A stretch of DNA of 64,000 nucleotides from Corticium candelabrum (Eukaryota > Porifera > Homoscleromorpha > Homosclerophorida > Plakinidae): positions 7,310,812-7,374,811 of the forward strand of contig NC_085095.1 of NCBI RefSeq assembly GCF_963422355.1, given 5' to 3'. Position 1 is the first letter of the stretch. Each line of letters opens with the position of its first letter. This document shows, piece by piece, positions 30,284 through 42,239 of the stretch. The notes under the pieces are model-generated. The model had not been told where the DNA came from. It made no database searches and saw only the letters and a program-made list of their open reading frames with translations. A program made the translations under genes and the position numbers.

Positions 30284-33200
30284 TCTGTCCATTTTATTAC
30301 ATGTACCTGTCGGTTAGCAAGTCTAGCATTGCTCCAAGTCTTGATTCTATCAACAAATAGCAAGCACCATGAAATAATTAATGTAAGTGATTTTAACTTG
30401 AACTGCACCAACCTTGTTTGAACTTCCTTGCAGCCATCCCATCCACTTCATCCAGTAGAACAGACGCCATATAGAAAGCTACAGCTAAACCAGGATTCTC
30501 ATCTCCCACCAGCCCGTTCATAATCATCAGGGCAATAAAGAGACAAACGAGACGCACATATCCTACAATGTAAATCAAACTGTACATGTGCATGTACAAA
30601 CTAATTATGGAAAAATACACAGAAAATGAAATTTCTATGTTTGATCACACTGATGATGTTATTATGTTTGGTAATAAGAGTCGTAATCGTGCTTAGTCTG
30701 ATGACAAGCTAAGCTAAGTAAACATCTTTAGGACCGTGTTAGTCTCGATGTTAGGCCATCTTTGCCTTAATCTGGACTAACGCGCGTGATCGCGCAGGTT
30801 TTGATCACATGACCGGAAACAAAGTTGCCATGGCGATCCTGCAGAAAGTTGCAATACACTTACAATTTTAAGTTAATTGTTTCTCGTCATGTGATCCAGA
30901 CGAACAACTTTTAGTCTCACGGAAAGGGTCTGGCTACGCGAGACTAACCCACAACCGCGAGCGTTACCTAGACCTAGAGCGTGTTCACACTGGGCGTACT
31001 AGTAGTCATGATGATAGTACTTTGGCGTTAGTGCACTAATGCCACTCGTTCACACCGGTCCTAATCATGATTAGTGTAACGCCATTCTAACGCCGTAAAG
31101 AGTAGTATTACAACCGCATTAGTGGCGTTTGTGGTTGCACGTGACTTTGGCACGTGAGGTAGTATACAAAAACAGCTTGCCGCCGATGTTTCTGATGTGG
31201 TTAGAATGTTGTAGTGAAGTGTTGTATGTTAATTAAACGTACAAATGCAGCAACAACATGACGACGTATACGGAAGCGCAGGCAGATGTATACTGCGTGC
31301 GTGCCTGTACATGTGACAACCTCCTGCCGTCCCTGAAAGGAGCTGCCAGAGAAAGCAAACTAAATGTTTCCCTCTTCAAAAACCTAAAGCAATGGATTCG
31401 TCAAGACAATTAACGCGAATTCTTGCCGGATGTGGCGGATGAAAACTGTTAAGGCTAAAAAATTTTAGTTACACTCACGTGCCCACGTGACTTACTAGTC
31501 ATAGTAGTTTACAATACGACGCTGATGTTGACACTGACGCTGATGCTAACGATGAGACGATAATCGGGGGGGGCGGAGCTTCTAGAGCATGCGCAATCTG
31601 GACGCTCGCCGATCTCGCTGTACACAAAGTCCGCGTTTCCGGGTCTGCTTCTGAACCGTAGATCATCTTGCCGTTGACTAGGCTTTGTAAGTAAGCTCAC
31701 TACTTACCATTTCGTGCATCTTGTGAGAGACTTTGCCTGCGTAGAGACGCGTAGGAAGCCATTTCTTGAGTACGGCTTCTCGAGGCTAGGAGACTGCTGT
31801 TCAAACTGAAGTCGCCTGATTCACATTCTGAACAGATATACGTGGAGTGGAAGCACAGGCTACTCATTGCCTAGAGATGGATTAGTTTTGGCGAGTGAAA
31901 TCATGCCACCTGGGAACCTATTTCGGATAACCAGACATGTAGGCGTTCCGCGTTGTTTCTGGGCAGTCTATCTTGCTTCTGTCTAGATGTGATTGGCCAA
32001 GTCGAAGTTCTTACTGTGATAACTTGCACTCGATAAGTACACTGACGCGGATCAGAGCACAGTACACTTACTCTGTAGTCTGTTTACAATTAGCACTGCC
32101 AGTCTACAAGTCCCAGCAACAGTTATGTTTAGAGTAACACAACACACACGCACTATTCCATAGCTGTAACGTCTAAATCAGAAAGCAGAGGCTGTTCTAC
32201 CTCATCTGTAGTTGATCAAGACGTGTCTAATTAATTAATTAAAGTAGTGATCTCAAAATTGAAGATGAAGATGTTAGTTGTCAAAAATGTCACCGAGGCG
32301 CTGGCGCTGATGGTTTAAGTCCGATAATTGAACAAGAAGCAAATGAAATAGTGGAACTTCAAAACAAGATTAGAGTTCTCGAGCAAGACCTTGCATCTGC
32401 AGAGTCTGAGTTGCAAGGAAAGGCATTCTCATGATAAAATCAAGTCTTACACGGGTTTTGTGTAGAGAAATGTACTTGATACAGTGTGGAGATCAACTGA
32501 AAGCAGCCAAGACAATTTCTCTGTATAGCAAACAAAGAATCAGGCCAAGGCACATCAAGTGATGTGTAAGCTCATGAGCTCACCGCCTTCCATGACGAGT
32601 TGGATAGGCTAGACAAACTTTTCATGACTCTAGTTCGACAAGATACATATTTTCACAGTTCCAAAGTTCAAGCGGTTCGCTAGACGGGGGAAAAAGTAGT
32701 CCTAGTTTCAGTCACACAGACAGTGACAGTGCGTCACGTTCGGTTACCCCGAATGGGTTCCCCTACCACAAAATCTTCATCTGACAAAACTTCCATCGCT
32801 AGGCAATGAGTAGTCCGTCTTTCCACTCCACGTGTATCTGTTCAGAGTGTGAATCAGGCGACTTCAACTTGAACAGCAGTCTCTTACCCTCGAGAAGCCG
32901 TACTCAAGAAATGTCTTCCTACGCGTCTCTACGCAGACAAAGTCTCTCACAAGATGCACGAAATGGTAAGTAGTGAACTTACTTACAAAGCCTAGTCAAC
33001 GGCAAGATGATCTACGGTTCAGAAGCAGACCCGGAAACGTGGACTTTGTGTACAGCGAGATCGGCGAAAGGTGCGCGTTACCCTCGAGATTGCGCATGCT
33101 CTAGAAGCTCCGCCCCCCCGAATATCGTCTACACAATGTTTTTCCGTGAGCGTCATGAGACGTTGGTCAGCACCTGTCTGGATACTCGAGCGTTGAGCGT

Positions 33201-35262
33201 ATGCTAAAGCACGTTAATTTTGACACCACGCGTGTATCATAGATGGACGAAAAACTTGTAATTCTTCTACTTCTCATTCGTCGCCGTAGGCGTAGAGCTA
33301 GAGAATCTCAACAACGGCAAATGTGGGTCAGACCAATCTTTCAACGAAGGCGGCAGGTCTTTGTATTCTTTTAAATACACTCGCCAAAGACAAGGTTAAC
33401 TCCGCACGCTATCGATTAGACCCTCCATGCCAAATCCGGGATTTAATAGGACTGTTCTTTGATTTGTAGAAAGTAATCACGTGTTTCCGGTTACGTTGGT
33501 ACACTTTCGGAATCGACGCTAGAGTTGAACTCGAGTCAACTCCAGCGTCAAGAACGCTGGACGAACGCTGCGACGATCGTCGTCGACGTTGACATGTTCA
33601 CAATATGACGCTCGCGCTAGCGTCATCGTCAGCGTCGTATTGTGAACCAGGCTCTAGTGGTGTGAACGCCCTTGTTGGCCTAATCATAGTTAGTCCAGAT
33701 GTCGATGTGAAAACTCAGAAAAGTCGTGGGAATCATGGGTTTGTGTTATGAGGAGTAGAGTCACGTCTTTCACCTCTAGAGGGGAGACTTCCGGATGCAC
33801 TATGTTTGAGATATGGTTGGCACCTACCCAACGTACCGTCCAGATGCTCCTGCGGGAAAAAGTTGGACGTGGACCATTCAATGATTTGCCCTAGAGGAGG
33901 TTTCTCGACACTTCGCCACAATGAAGTAAGAGATATCACGGCGGACCTCCTCACGGAAACATGCGTGTCGCTAGTGAACTTCAGTTGCAGCCCCTAGACG
34001 GAGAAACTTTCCAGCATAAAACAGCCATTAATGATGACCACGCACGCCTAGACATTTCAGCTAGAGGAGTACGGCAGCATTCCCAACGTGCATTTTTTTA
34101 TGTAAATGTTTTCTACCCGGACGCGCGCGTTCAAACATGCAATCTACTTCTCTGGCATCAGCCTACAAAACTCAGGAAAACGAGAAAAAACGGGAATATG
34201 GCGAACGTGTGAGGGAGATAGAGAATGCAACTTTCACTCCCCTAGTTTTTGCAGCAACTGGTGGAATGGGGGAAGAAGCGTCAATTTTTTACAAGAGAAT
34301 AGCTGAATTAATATCAATCAAAACAAAGAAGACCTACACTGAGACCATAAGAATCATCAGGTGCCGTCTATCGTTCAGTCTGATCCGTTCAGCAATTTTA
34401 TGCATCCGAGGTAGCAGGTCGGCAAAGCACAGGCCCTTTCCGTGAAGAAGAAATTGACATCATCAGCAGTGAGGTTCGCCTCACTGAGTAAACTGATTTA
34501 TGATAGAGTAGCAAGTTTCTGAGTTTTTTTAAATTATTGTGCGACCAATTATCTCTCCACTAGACAAACTAGAGAGACGAAAAGACGACCAAGTCCGACA
34601 ACTCGGATGTCATGATGTTTACAAACGTAATTAGATGTTGCTAATTAGCGGCGCCTTTCAACTCTCATTGTACCTAAGTGTGTAAACAAGAGTGTTTTAC
34701 TAAAAATTCCAATCCTCTGGCTGTCGGCCAGTCTACTCCGGATGTGAAACAATGACGCCAAATACCTTACGCCACCGCCCATCCACACCCACCCACGCCC
34801 AATTACCAATTGCGTCAGGCTATGACGTTATTCCCCACAACGCTTAGCGTTCCCTGTACGTACGTTTCCTGCCGTTGTCTGACCTATGGGCCATTCCTAT
34901 GGGCTCAACTCTAACTCTAGACCTGACACCGTGTATATATGTCTATACACAACATTTCTAAGCACAAGAATTCAAGAACTCGAAGCAGCATTTGCACGTA
35001 ATTCGGTGTCCTAGTGAGCAATGCATCTACCCTCCACTCCTGTCCAAAAGTTGTGCGAAACAACCGGCGCCAAACGCCACAAACTCTAGATCAACCACTA
35101 GACCCTAGAGAACGGGGTTATCTAGACGATCCCGGGTCAATGCGGCACCATTCAAATTGCACAACAATATACACGTGCTTCAGACTAGTACTTCCACTTA
35201 CCGACAAGATTCGGTATAAATAAGAATACATTCACTTTGCCTTCTGTAGATGTCACTAGCAT
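24058..35262 (-). CDS. CDIPT: CDP-diacylglycerol-inositol 3-phosphatidyltransferase (PI synthase)
   Basis: Seven exons (minus): 35202-35262, 30413-30562, 30307-30346, 24671-24784, 24449-24533, 24302-24383, 24058-24227; 702 nt, 233 aa (human 213). It joins CDP-diacylglycerol and myo-inositol to make phosphatidylinositol in the ER membrane (family knowledge). The N-terminal VNVFLFIPNLVGYVR is typical. The CDP-alcohol phosphotransferase signature DG-x2-AR-x8-G-x3-D-x3-D is complete (D61, G62, A65, R66, G75, D79, D83), built across exons 2 and 3. Several hydrophobic helices follow, then a charged C-terminal tail. Intron 1 (4.6 kb) and intron 3 (5.5 kb) are swollen by mobile DNA. Intron 3 contains a same-strand intronless TLC gene. 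A dead partial copy lies at 14366-15950. Confidence 0.92.
25000..25186 (+). mobile_element. Helitron-type / Pif1 helicase C-terminal fragment
   Basis: On the plus strand the frame through 25065-25183 encodes SHGQLYVGISRVASR followed by an NIVYQKVL end. This matches the last conserved helicase motif and C-terminus of Pif1-family helicases, including those of Helitrons. No start or ATPase motifs remain. It lies in CDIPT intron 3, at the point where similarity with the pseudogene copy stops. Confidence 0.65.
25500..26030. repeat. Degenerate tandem repeat, about 100-bp unit
   Basis: Several diverged copies of a unit containing 'GTATCTCAGACTGTGGCTTTG' variants and 'GAAAGCAGTGCATGG', spread over about 530 bp. 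The overlapping minus-strand open frames come from the repeat. Confidence 0.6.
26040..27380. other. CDIPT intron 3 sequence, no gene recognised
   Basis: No coding region or clear element found. Short open frames here show no recognisable domain. Confidence 0.4.
27389..28210 (-). CDS. TLC-domain multipass membrane protein, intronless, nested in CDIPT
   Basis: An uninterrupted 273-aa frame with about seven hydrophobic helices. An N-terminal FVHALISTLC segment and a later 'IWTELTSVFLGLETFF' block match the TLC (TRAM-LAG1-CLN8) fold. In that family a conserved E-[LV]-[ST]-x3-L/N-x-L precedes a hydrophobic stretch. The family includes TLCD membrane-lipid regulators and ceramide synthases. The short length and absence of a homeobox or Lag motif favour a TLCD-like protein. 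The start is the first ATG of the frame; internal ATGs at residues 5 and 15 are alternatives. Being intronless in an intron of another gene suggests a retrocopy. I cannot name a specific orthologue. Confidence 0.68.
   Translation of the reverse strand: MLSGMFYEGGANITMSCVLLSAASFSFLTKVSYQYFEKRCAVSACNSVNDVRSYVITRTVELTFSLVNFVHALISTLCSSFVLFAMRGYKWTDLTMGRENPLMAWTVELVCGYLLVELPFLALAKRRLPSSVYEEFLEGYDEMMVFHGVALFGLLSVLLLDRGFVIGLWVIWTELTSVFLGLETFFEVRGYNISMKNAYAVLAVITTLAFVLQRCFLFIYLLLLCWTQFHWHATFVVQFVILIVGSVLNGVFSAQRCYWTVAWLWSTYAVRHK
28417..28788 (+). CDS. Hypothetical basic protein, divergent to the TLC gene
   Basis: A 123-aa plus-strand frame starting 207 bp from the TLC start codon in divergent orientation. 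Residues 28-80 are Lys/Arg-rich. I recognise no domain. It could be a small gene sharing a promoter, an exon (a GTATTA donor-like site follows at 28722), or chance. Confidence 0.25.
   Translation: MLYRLQCSNTSATAVQQLLASAATADSKRGKMRNGIRRKDLPMRLRWKKELIDHSLFDTMSLRFLGKKEYVHKKEDRKKMQIAIYSAPSASKASQKCSRDGQVLLCLPCCGLAPCVHMSTARE
29290..29372. repeat. (TG)n-(TCTG)n compound microsatellite
   Basis: Compound array in CDIPT intron 3. Confidence 0.95.
29820..30165. repeat. Block shared with the CDIPT pseudogene (15640-15945)
   Basis: CDIPT intron 3 sequence close to exon 3, about 85-90% identical by eye to 15640-15945. It gives the right-hand breakpoint of the interval present only in the intact locus. 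Confidence 0.8.
30213..30281. repeat. (CA)n microsatellite
   Basis: (CA)n in CDIPT intron 3, about 25 bp from the donor of exon 3. Confidence 0.95.
30738..30952. mobile_element. Possible small MITE
   Basis: 'GTTAGTCTCG' at the left and 'CGAGACTAAC' at the right form short inverted ends about 210 bp apart in CDIPT intron 1. Internal sequence is non-coding. The target duplication is unclear. Confidence 0.35.
31509..33652. mobile_element. Harbinger-like MITE split by a nested foldback element
   Basis: The left end 'TTTACAATACGACGCTGATG' and right end ('CGTCGTATTGTGAACCAGGC', 33632-33651) are the termini of the GACGCTG-rich MITE family seen at 42277 and 44747. The right part also shares the 'CGACGCTAGAGTTGAA' interior with 42277-42835. 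The middle, 31565-33130, is a separate large inverted repeat, so one element is inserted in another. Confidence 0.6.
31565..33130. repeat. Foldback element with arms of about 350 bp
   Basis: 31570-31920 and 32775-33125 are inverted copies over about 350 bp (landmark 'CTTCTAGAGCATGCGCAATC' at 31579 and its complement near 33106), separated by about 850 bp with no clear coding frame. The arms could form a very large hairpin. It sits inside the MITE at 31509-33652, in CDIPT intron 1. Confidence 0.75.
33774..34445 (+). pseudogene. Retrotransposon C-terminal zinc-knuckle / RLE-like domain, frameshifted
   Basis: Three plus-strand frames in series (33774-33960, 33961-34130, 34137-34445) form one domain broken by two frameshifts. 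First a C-x-C-x8-H-x4-C knuckle (CSCGKKLDVDHSMIC) with LRHNEVRDITADLL. Then a HARLDIS ... FFYVNVF block resembling the catalytic core of restriction-like endonucleases. Then a conserved TPLVFAATGGMG-EA and FYKRIAELI helix region. Proteins of this type accompany non-LTR reverse transcriptases in invertebrate genomes (recalled knowledge; exact clade uncertain). No reverse transcriptase is found next to it. Confidence 0.6.
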
Positions 35263-36915
<1,653 letters not shown>

Positions 36916-37359
36916 ACCACCACCCCCCACACACACACACACACTGACAATCACACAGACGGACAGATAATCAAGATTGTTAACCAACACTAACCGTGTA
37001 CTACCACAGACCTGCAACATACATCACTCACACCAAGTCCAACCTCTTACCTCAATATCAATATTACCATTTATTTACCAAACAATTACATACACAACAA
37101 TTATCTCCAATACAAGAAACAATAATAAACCACATCAATGGTCCTCTCTCTTTGCAATATGCAAAACAACCGTCTGTTAAAAGCAATGCCGATAGCCTGC
37201 TATCAGCCCTCCGTCCAATATGCAGTAGACAACCCCTCAACTTGTAGTCAGTTGGTTGAGAAGCTTGTGATACACATCAGTGACTGTACATTATGTGAGG
37301 TTATGTGAATAGTTTTTGGGTGTGAATGTGGTGATGCTCGGTGGGCTGGTTGTTGGAGG

Positions 37360-37522
37360 TTAACATGTGTCGAAGTCGAGAACGAGAAGTTTTGTGTCTT
37401 CAGTGCCGTTTCTGCTGCCAACTGCGCACACAAGTTTCTTCTCGCTGCATTGGACACGCCATACGACGCCACCTGTAAATGTAAAGTTAGTAGGTACACT
37501 CACACTCACACACACACACACA

Positions 37523-37586
<64 letters not shown>

Positions 37587-37957
37587 ACTTCCTCCACTGC
37601 CCAGTGTCACCAAGTTCCTGATGAAGTCGCCAGTTCGAATGTCCCACAACTTCACCGTTCCGTCATCGGAGCTCGTGATTGCAAACTTGTCGTTAAACTG
37701 TAGAGACGTTACGGCACTCTGATGTTTTTCGGGCCCTTGGAGTGTGTGAAGACAATGACCAGACGAAATGTCCCAAACCTAAGAGACACAATTGGCACGT
37801 TTCCTCTATCGTTTATGTGTGAGACGAAGGTAACCTTGATGGTAGAGTCAGCATTTCCTGACACTAAAGTGTTCTTCTTTAGTTCCATTCCACTTGTGAG
37901 TGATTGGTGTCCTACAGATGTGCAAGCCATCTTATAAGTTAAACAACGGTTGAAATT

Positions 37958-38011
<54 letters not shown>

Positions 38012-39719
38012 CACGCACAAAATGACACAAAGTGACAAACAGACAGACAGGCAGACAAACAAATAAACACACATACATGCATATAAAAATAAATAAACAA
38101 ACAAATAAACAGATAAATATACATAAACATGCATACAAAAATTGACAAACAAATAGACAGACAGACATGCAGAAAGACAAACATGCATACAGATATACAG
38201 ACAAACAAATAAACAGACAGACTACACTGACTCTTACCAACTAATGTATGAAGGCAATGCCCTGTTTCTGCATTCCACACTCGTATCGTCGTATCCAACG
38301 AACCACTGACAATATGCGTCCCATCAAACTATCACACAACACTCACCAACATGCATCACAACCCCAAAACTCGACACCAACCTGCAACGAGTAAACTCTA
38401 TTCGTATGTCCCTGCAATGTATGAAGACACTGTGCAGTCTCAGGATCCCACACCTTGACCATATAGTCATATGACCCACTAACAACCTTGACACCATCAT
38501 ACTGAACACTAAAAGGAAAAACACAAAATATATACAAAACAACAACAAACAACACAGAACAACAAACTATGCACAACAACAAACAACTATGCACAACAAC
38601 AAACAACAAATACACACAACAACACAACACACAACAACAAACAACACACGACACCAATAATAATAACAAACAAACAACACACAACACCAATAATAATAAC
38701 AAACAAACAACATACAACAATAACAACAACAACAAAATACATACAACACACAACAAAATACATACAAATACAGCAACAGCAACAATAATAACAAACAACA
38801 CACAACAATAACAACAAAATACATACAACACACAACAACAATAACAACACGCAACAATAACAACAAAATACATACAACACACAACAACAATAACAACACG
38901 CAACAATAACAACAAAATACATACAACACGCAACAACAACAAAATACATACAACACACAAAAACAACAAAATACATACAACACACAAGATACACACAACA
39001 ATAATAATACACACAACAACAACAACAAAATACATACAACACACAATACACACAACAATAATACACACAACAAACAACACACACAACAACAACAACAAAA
39101 TACATACAACACACAATACACACAACAATAACACACAACAAACAACACACACAACAACAACAAAATACATACAACACACAACAACAATAATAATATACAC
39201 ACAACAACAAAAGACATACAACACACAACAAGATACACACAACAACAACAATAATAATAATATACACACAACAACACTACACACAACAACAAAAGACATA
39301 CAACACACAACAACAAAAGACATACAACACACAACAAGATACACACAACAACAACAATAATAATATACACACAACAACAACCAACAACACACAACAATAG
39401 CTACAACAATAATGACAACAAAATATATACAAAACACAACAACAAACTGGCATCAACGCACCATCGAACTGCTGCGAGGTGTCCAACTAGGATGTGAGAG
39501 TTCTGTCCAGTCGTGATGTCCCATACTCTTAGTGTTGCATCGCGTGAGCCGCTGATCACTTTGTCGCCGCTCATTGCCATACAGCGGACAGTCGACGTGT
39601 GACCAAACAATGTGTGGAGACATAAACCCGTGTCACTGTTCCATACCTGAGAGAGTAAAATACAATCGGTTTTGAACTGGAAAATGTTCACACAATGCGT
39701 GGGACTAAAACTGAAAAAG

Positions 39720-39802
<83 letters not shown>

Positions 39803-40270
39803 ACAAAGCATGAAATAACGGCCTGCCATAGGCCAATGGCCAACCAAACAACACACACAAACAATGGCTGACTAACCAACAAATAGAAACCCAAAGAAGC
39901 AAACAGACAGACAGACTACCAAACACACAAACAACTAACGAAGACAAGAGCACACAAACAAGCACACAAACTCAGAATCACCACTCATACCTTCAGAGTT
40001 CTATCAGTTGAACCACTCACAATCACCGAACCATTAAATTGAGCACACCATACACCTCCTGTGTGACCAGTTAGAGTCCGTAAATGCTACAAGAGATGAA
40101 ATTAATGAAACAACCGAGCAGTGGTCACACAAGTCACCATATTGTGTTACCTTTCCAGATGTTGCAGACCACACTTTTAACGTATTGTCATCCGAACCAC
40201 TAACTATTCTGTTGCCATGAAATTTTAAACATGTAATCTATATGATAACATATATATGTTGCAGACATAG

Positions 40271-40352
<82 letters not shown>

Positions 40353-41879
40353 CTGCATGCACAGACTGCAGTTCGCATTATGTACACACAACTGTCCGCA
40401 TATAGCACAATGCCTCACCACGTGATCATCATGGCCTTTTAGTACTTTAGGTGGTCTCAGAGTGCCATGTTTCCAGTTCCATTCAATACGATGTTTCGTC
40501 AAATAAACCTAACCAAACGCACAATTCCAGTTTACTTATGTCTGTCCATCTGTCTGTCTAATTGTCTGTCCAACTATATTTGTCTACCTGCCTGTCCATC
40601 TGTCTGTCTAACTATGTTTGTTTACCTGTTTGTCCATTGGTGTGCCTGGTTCACAATATCGACGCCGATGTCGATGTGGTTTCTTCAAAGTTTGACGCTC
40701 AGCTGAGTGTCGGCATCATATTGTGAACCAGGCTTTAACTGTCCATCCATCTGTCTAACTACCCCAACCATCAGCCCTTGTCTATCCATTCACGTCTGTA
40801 TGTAGAGTCTAAGACTCAAACCTAGTCCTCTCCATGTGTCCACTCCACCTGCTTGAACGTGTGCTTTGGTTCCATGAGATAGGAAAGAGGACTGGGTACG
40901 AGTCTAGTGTGTATGCTGTATACAGGCCTCTAAGTTCACACATTTAGCTCTGCTAGCCATTGGCCAGTAAGACAAATACTTTAGTCCACAAGATGAAAAT
41001 GTAGTAGCCAATTGTAGCCATTAGCTCAAGTGTCATAGTGATGACATGAATGACATGAATTGGTTTCCAACATTGGCACAAGTGGGCACACAAAGTCTGA
41101 GACATATACACACAGACACACTACGCCAGAAAAAATGCCAGTGTGAGCAGGTCATAGTGGCACTCTCCAGATCATATCGAAGCTAGGAGAATTCATTCAG
41201 CCACTTCGACAAGTGAGGTTATGACTATGATCTCTTCGTTCATTGATGGTACCACATGCACGCTGCTGTTAAGATCACTCGAGTCTGTATCATGCTCGCT
41301 AAGCCATTGGACGTGCCACTTCGCAGAGCAAACAAAATAGTCTGCCACGCCATGTTTCATGACTCCAAGACAGAGGCGGTGCCGACAACGATGACGACTC
41401 TAATCTATTCAGTTTCCCTGCCTTGTCCCGTTTGGCCGACCAACCTCACACAATGTGTGAAACGTCCATGACAGCGTAAGGATACACGCGTAAACTCTGT
41501 AATAGTTTAACTGTGAGAGGGCTTCTATTTCATTTTTACAATTGGCTGAGCCCTATAGCTGGTTTACTACCTACTAGTCACTGGCGACAAATTTAGTTGC
41601 TAGTTAGTGTCACGTCTCTAAATATGGAGTTTGGGATGGGCTACGATACCATACATGAGATTGAGGGGAGGAGCTAATAATATATATTGGGAAGCAGTCA
41701 TTTGGAGAGTTCATTTCGCTGGTCAGCAAGGAGACAGGAAGAAGAAAGAGTGCAAGAGAGGAGGAGAGTGCGAGACGAGGTAGAAGAAGTTTCGTGACGA
41801 AGGGGCAGTGTGACTGAGAGCGTTACTGTTAACATCGGTGTGAAGTTTGACAAGTTTGTTGTAAATATATACTTGTGTG

Positions 41880-41939
<60 letters not shown>

Positions 41940-42154
41940 TTGATAACAGTAATCCACTGCCTCTCTACGAGTCGAACTATCTTGTCTTCCATGTAACGAA
42001 GGCTCTTGAATACTCGTGCGAGAGGCCTGACATATATCGTTGTACACATGCATGTCTTATTGTCCGTCCATTTTCGTCTGTCTGATTGTCGATCAATAAA
42101 ACCTCTTCCATATGATGCCAGTTCATCCACGTGTCTATCTTACTGTCTGTCTGT

Positions 42155-42239
<85 letters not shown>

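Noticed and set aside
38343..39437. 364-residue Val/Cys/Tyr-rich minus-strand frame
   Set aside because: Caused by the guanine-poor low-complexity intron. Only 38382-38508 inside it is a true FBXW7 exon.
41256..41471. 71-residue plus-strand frame in an FBXW7 intron
   Set aside because: No domain, no splice signals of note, ordinary length by chance.
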